Shown here piece after piece: positions 60,796 through 64,000 of a stretch of 64,000 nt of DNA. Position 1 is the stretch's first letter. Each line of letters opens with the position of its first letter. The position numbers and the translations under genes are program-made. The DNA is taken from positions 62,001 to 126,000 of the forward strand of contig JAEUUJ010000019.1 of assembly GCA_016786495.1 (NCBI GenBank), in the 5' to 3' direction. The notes under the pieces are model-generated. The model did not search any database, was not told the origin of the DNA, and saw nothing but the letters and a program-made list of their open reading frames with translations. Source of the DNA: Cyclobacteriaceae bacterium (GTDB lineage Bacteria > Bacteroidota > Bacteroidia > Cytophagales > Cyclobacteriaceae).

Positions 60796-61281
60796 ATGCC
60801 TAAAACCCGAATCCTGTTTGTTTGCCTCGGTAATATTTGCCGTTCACCGTTGGCGGAAGCCATTTTCAAACACAAAATCCGCGCAAAGAAGTTAGCGCAC
60901 CTTGTGGAAGCCGATTCGTGCGGAACGGCCAATTATCATGTGGGCGACACGCCCGACCCGCGCACGATAAAAAATGCATTAAAAAATGGTGTGGTGATTG
61001 ACCACCTCGGCCGCCAGTTGTCGGCTCGTGATCTCGAAGCGTATGATTTCATCATCGCGATGGACAGAAGTAATCATACCAATATTCTTCGCCTGTCGAA
61101 TGCAACCGATCATGCCCATAAAATCCGGCTGATGCGCAGCTTTGACATTAATCCCTCGGGCGATGAAGTGCCCGATCCGTATTACGGTGATGAGGAAGGA
61201 TTCCAAAACGTGTTCGAAATCCTCAGTCACTCGATTGATTCTTTTATCGAATTTCTCGAAAAAGAACACCTTAAGTCCTGA
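60796..61281 (+). CDS. Low molecular weight protein-tyrosine phosphatase
   Basis: A 161-residue enzyme with the P-loop CLGNICRS, nucleophile Cys10 and Arg16, and the general acid Asp127 in DPYYG. It dephosphorylates tyrosine residues (in many bacteria of BY-kinases controlling polysaccharide export) or arginine-phosphate. No BY-kinase or Wza-like partner is encoded nearby. The last 11 bases overlap the 3' end of lysC on the other strand. Confidence 0.94.
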   Translation: MPKTRILFVCLGNICRSPLAEAIFKHKIRAKKLAHLVEADSCGTANYHVGDTPDPRTIKNALKNGVVIDHLGRQLSARDLEAYDFIIAMDRSNHTNILRLSNATDHAHKIRLMRSFDINPSGDEVPDPYYGDEEGFQNVFEILSHSIDSFIEFLEKEHLKS

Positions 61282-62515
61282 GCAATACCTGTAAGGTGGA
61301 ACGGGAGGATTGCTCAATCAGAATGCCCGGCTTCTTGCGATAGGCATCGAACGTGGCAGCATCATAATTTTTTACGGTGATGAGCGTAAGCCCGGTGTTG
61401 TAATACACTTCAAAATACTGTTGCAATCGGTCGAGCAGGTGATTCAATTTGCTTTCGCGGAAGTCGATGCAAAATGAGAATGAAATTGCGGAGTTCTGCA
61501 TCACGTTAATCTTGATGTCGAGATCCGCCAGTGCATTAAAAATAATGCTGATTTGTTCTTCGTTGATAAACGTGTAGTCGGTGACGCGGCAGGAGAGCAA
61601 ACATTGATTGTCTTTGAATACAATCAAAGGCGGCAGCTTCTCAACTTTGCATTCATGAATTTTCGTTCCGGGCAACGTGTGATCGTCAAAGCACTTTACA
61701 TACAACGGAATTTGTTTCAGCGCCAGCGGCTTAATGGTTTTCGGGTGAATAACGGATGCTCCGTAGTATGTCATCTCGGCTGCTTCCGTGTAGGGAAGTT
61801 CATCAAACACAACCGCATGGGGCAGTCGTTTGGGATCGGCACTCATCACTCCGGGGACATCTTTCCAGATCGTCACCGATTCGGCCTGCAGGCAGGATGC
61901 AAAAATTGCTGCCGTATAGTCCGAACCTTCGCGGCCCAGGGTAGTGGTAAAACCCAGCTCGTTTGACCCGATGAACCCTTGCGTTAACAGAATATGGTTC
62001 TGCAAGTCGGCCTTGAGATGTTGAATATGCTCTTCGGTTTTCTTCCAATCAACTTTTCCTTCCCGGAAGGCTGTATCGGTGATAATGTGTTTTCGTGCGT
62101 CAAGCCACTGGCAGGGCAATCCCTGCTCTGCGAGGTAGGAAACAACAATCACAGACGACATTACCTCACCCAGAGAGATTACCTGGTCGTATACCTGATC
62201 ATAGTCACCGGGGGTGTGCAGGTTTTCGGTGAGTTCTTCGAGGATAGCAGTAATTTTTTTCTTTACAGGATCGGGATCGTCAAAGAGGTTTTCGCAAATC
62301 GTGAAGTGGTAGCTTTTCAGCATCGCAAGTTCAGCCTGATAATCGCCTTCCTGGGTGTATGAATTGAGAATGCTTTCGAGAGCATTTGTTGTTTTACCCA
62401 TCGCAGAAACAACTACCAGCAGGGGCGAACCGGCATACGCTTTCACAATCGAAGCCATGTTTTGAATGGCTGCTGCATTCTTAAGTGAAGCCCCTCCAAA
62501 TTTAAAAACCTTCAT
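61271..62515 (-). CDS. lysC: Aspartate kinase
   Basis: A 414-residue monofunctional aspartokinase: [13 protein letters not shown] at the N terminus, [13 protein letters not shown], and the [16 protein letters not shown] and [13 protein letters not shown] substrate loops. Two ACT domains occupy about 300-414 and likely give lysine or threonine feedback control. It makes 4-phospho-aspartate, first step toward lysine, threonine and methionine. The start at 62515 is used rather than an in-frame codon 49 residues upstream, because the latter would run into the divergent fbp gene. Confidence 0.95.
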   Translation of the reverse strand: MKVFKFGGASLKNAAAIQNMASIVKAYAGSPLLVVVSAMGKTTNALESILNSYTQEGDYQAELAMLKSYHFTICENLFDDPDPVKKKITAILEELTENLHTPGDYDQVYDQVISLGEVMSSVIVVSYLAEQGLPCQWLDARKHIITDTAFREGKVDWKKTEEHIQHLKADLQNHILLTQGFIGSNELGFTTTLGREGSDYTAAIFASCLQAESVTIWKDVPGVMSADPKRLPHAVVFDELPYTEAAEMTYYGASVIHPKTIKPLALKQIPLYVKCFDDHTLPGTKIHECKVEKLPPLIVFKDNQCLLSCRVTDYTFINEEQISIIFNALADLDIKINVMQNSAISFSFCIDFRESKLNHLLDRLQQYFEVYYNTGLTLITVKNYDAATFDAYRKKPGILIEQSSRSTLQVLLRT

Positions 62516-62520
62516 TTTTA

Positions 62521-62550
62521 TTGCACTAAATCGTTTGCGGACTAACTTTG
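62521..62550 (+). promoter_or_regulatory. Promoter of fbp (best promoter match in the window)
   Basis: TTG at 62521-62523, then 19 bases, then TAACTTTG at 62543-62550: both elements and spacing match the Bacteroidota housekeeping promoter. It predicts a start site near 62557, excluding in-frame starts further upstream. Confidence 0.65.
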
Positions 62551-62570
62551 AGCCCGAATTTAGCCCAAAG

Positions 62571-63584
62571 ATGAAGGTAAAAAGCCAAGCCGCAAAGAGC
62601 ATGGAGGAATCGCGCATCGCGCAACCCATCGGCATTGCGCTCGACCGGTTCATTAAAATCAACCAGGATCAATTTGCCTATGCGAGCGGAGAACTCTCGC
62701 AACTGCTCCGCGATATCGCGTTGGCCTCAAAGGTTGTGAACCGGGAAGTGAATAAAGCCGGGCTGATCGACATCATGGGGCAAGCCGGATCCATCAACTC
62801 CGGTGGTGATGCGCAGCAAAAACTTGATGTGTTGGCCAATATCCGGTTTACCCGGGCGCTGACAAAGGGAGGCGAAGCCTGTGCGCTGATCTCAGAAGAA
62901 ACAGAATCGTATGTCGACCTGAGTAACGATGGCAAATATGTGATCGCGATTGATCCGCTTGACGGATCGTCAAACATTGATGTGAACGTATCTATTGGAA
63001 CTATTTTTTCGATCTACCGCAGGAAGAGCCCCGTGGGTCAACCGATTAGTGACGCGGATATTCTGCAAAAAGGATCTGAGCAGGTGGCTGCAGGTTATAT
63101 CTTATACGGATCATCGACCATGCTGGTATACACCACCGGGCATGGTGTGAATGGCTTTACGTACGATCCCACACTGGGTGAATACTTCCTGTCGCATGCG
63201 GATATGCGCATTCCGGAAGACGGAAAAATCTACTCCATCAACGAAGGGTCGTATAATTCATTCGCGCAGCCCGTTAAAGATTACGTTTCATACTGCAAAG
63301 ACCAGCAGTACACGGGCCGGTACATTGGATCACTGATTGCCGACTTTCACCGCAACCTGTTGAAAGGCGGGATTTATATCTATCCGGCTACGGCCAAAGA
63401 CCCCAACGGAAAACTCAGGCTAATGTACGAGTGCAATGCACTTGCGTTTGTAGCAGAACAGGCAGGCGGAAAAGCAACTAATGGAAAGATAAGCGTGCTG
63501 GACATCAAACCGAAGACGCTGCACGAACGAACGCCATTTTTTGTCGGTTCGAAAAATATGGTGACGAAGGCGGAGAGCTTTTAG
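62571..63584 (+). CDS. fbp: Fructose-1,6-bisphosphatase class I
   Basis: A 337-residue enzyme with the metal site Glu109-Glu110 ([10 protein letters not shown]) and the signature [10 protein letters not shown] at 128-137, which holds the catalytic aspartates. Further blocks [35 protein letters not shown] are typical of class I. It removes the 1-phosphate of fructose-1,6-bisphosphate in gluconeogenesis. The ATG at 62571 is chosen because it lies just downstream of the predicted transcription start; a second ATG at 62601 ([11 protein letters not shown]) is also possible. Its stop overlaps that of the convergent DUF5606 gene by 4 bases. Confidence 0.95.
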   Translation: MKVKSQAAKSMEESRIAQPIGIALDRFIKINQDQFAYASGELSQLLRDIALASKVVNREVNKAGLIDIMGQAGSINSGGDAQQKLDVLANIRFTRALTKGGEACALISEETESYVDLSNDGKYVIAIDPLDGSSNIDVNVSIGTIFSIYRRKSPVGQPISDADILQKGSEQVAAGYILYGSSTMLVYTTGHGVNGFTYDPTLGEYFLSHADMRIPEDGKIYSINEGSYNSFAQPVKDYVSYCKDQQYTGRYIGSLIADFHRNLLKGGIYIYPATAKDPNGKLRLMYECNALAFVAEQAGGKATNGKISVLDIKPKTLHERTPFFVGSKNMVTKAESF

Positions 63585-64000
63585 GCTTTTTCGTCTTCCT
63601 TCTTGTCTTCTGCAGGTGCGAGAATTTCAGGAGCGTATTTCAGCAACACGCCATACCACTTCACAAGCTTTTTGATGTCTGACACGTACACGCGGCTTTC
63701 ATCGTAATCCGGCAGTACCGATTTCATGAACGATTTTAATTCGCTGGGATCAGCCTCGGCATCAAGCCCCAGGTCAGCACCGTATTCCGCATGAATTTTC
63801 TTCAACACATCCGCCAGGGGTACTGTACCTTCTTTGGTGGTGGTGTAAATAGAAATTTCGCTGAGGATCGACAGCCGGTTATTGGCGGTTGCTACGATTT
63901 TGGTTTTAGCTTCATCAAGCGATTCAAGAATTACGCCCGATTTGGCTGGCTTAAAAACTTTGAAAAGGCCGCCTTTACCGGAGATTGTAGCAATGTCATC
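63581..64000 (-). CDS. DUF5606-like protein (5' end cut by window edge)
   Basis: The minus-strand frame is open from the right edge to a TAA at 63581-63583; about 139 residues are visible. The visible N-terminal part [21 protein letters not shown] followed by [11 protein letters not shown] and [21 protein letters not shown] fits the DUF5606 family of Bacteroidota; only a few residues are missing. The C terminus is Lys/Glu-rich. A shorter in-frame GTG at 63808 is not the start. Function is unknown. It is convergent with fbp, overlapping by 4 bases. Confidence 0.8.
   Translation of the reverse strand, partial: DDIATISGKGGLFKVFKPAKSGVILESLDEAKTKIVATANNRLSILSEISIYTTTKEGTVPLADVLKKIHAEYGADLGLDAEADPSELKSFMKSVLPDYDESRVYVSDIKKLVKWYGVLLKYAPEILAPAEDKKEDEKA

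Noticed and set aside
62466-62570. Longer start for fbp
   Set aside because: Lies upstream of the best promoter match (62521-62550) and inside the lysC coding region; family N terminus fits the shorter form.

Overview
The window looks like a chromosomal segment of a Bacteroidota bacterium, most likely of the order Cytophagales. The evidence is a full-length SprA (the outer-membrane translocon of type IX secretion and gliding), a secreted protein with a type IX C-terminal sorting domain, families that are nearly restricted to this phylum (DUF4221, DUF4292, DUF5606, DUF6588, the BT_3928 family), an archaeal/eukaryote-like type 3 ProS, and several promoters of the phylum's TAnnTTTG type. GC content is in the mid to high forties by eye. 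I see no rRNA, tRNA, CRISPR array, insertion sequence or prophage. Both edges cut a gene: comB on the left and a DUF5606 gene on the right. No stretch over 300 bases lacks a gene; the longest gap is 35293-35559.

Layout. 1-1.9 kb: the end of comB, then a minus-strand dtd, VanX-like dipeptidase and mazG group. 2-11.6 kb: plus-strand envelope genes, namely a giant alpha-2-macroglobulin, a small NTF2-like protein, penicillin-binding protein 1C and a SPOR/OmpA protein. 11.6-23.1 kb (minus): maeB, ruvA, sprA, gcvH, lipA. 23.2-26.6 kb (minus): an AT-richer accessory locus with two duplicated small exported Cys-containing peptides, a DUF4221 lipoprotein, an unknown exported protein and a thioredoxin-like CAPC lipoprotein. 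26.9-35.3 kb (minus): flippase, TPR protein, DUF4292 lipoprotein, EnvC-like murein-hydrolase activator, tatA, gatA and an MltD-like lytic transglycosylase. 35.6-36.7 kb: a type IX secretion cargo protein. 36.7-39.2 kb: threonine-to-glycine catabolism (SDR-type threonine dehydrogenase and kbl). 39.2-43.7 kb: cdaA and folP diverge from DUF1599, BT_3928-family and aroK genes. 43.7-46.4 kb: a FadL/OmpP1-type barrel and a Gly/Tyr-rich secreted protein. 46.5-50.2 kb: proS, nfeD, floA and an RNase D-like exonuclease. 50.3-56.3 kb: an amino-acid permease, a saccharopine-dehydrogenase-family gene preceded by a previously untracked 36-residue reading frame, a DUF4442 thioesterase-like gene, a DUF962 membrane protein, a FemAB/GNAT-like protein and a glycosyltransferase. 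56.3-64 kb: rsgA, waaA, a DUF6588 barrel, enoyl-CoA hydratase, a low-molecular-weight phosphatase, aspartate kinase, fructose-bisphosphatase and the DUF5606 gene.

Together the genes are mostly housekeeping with a strong cell-envelope theme: peptidoglycan synthesis and remodelling (PBP1C, MltD, the EnvC-like protein, the VanX-like dipeptidase), outer-membrane protection (A2M), LPS synthesis (WaaA) and protein export (Tat, SprA). gcvH and lipA pair a lipoyl carrier protein with the enzyme that makes its cofactor, and the threonine dehydrogenase/Kbl pair produces glycine. The most unusual part is the peptide-lipoprotein locus at 23.2-26.6 kb, whose function I cannot name. It has the architecture of an exported-peptide system: duplicated leader-bearing peptides followed by a surface lipoprotein and a redox-type lipoprotein in overlapping genes.
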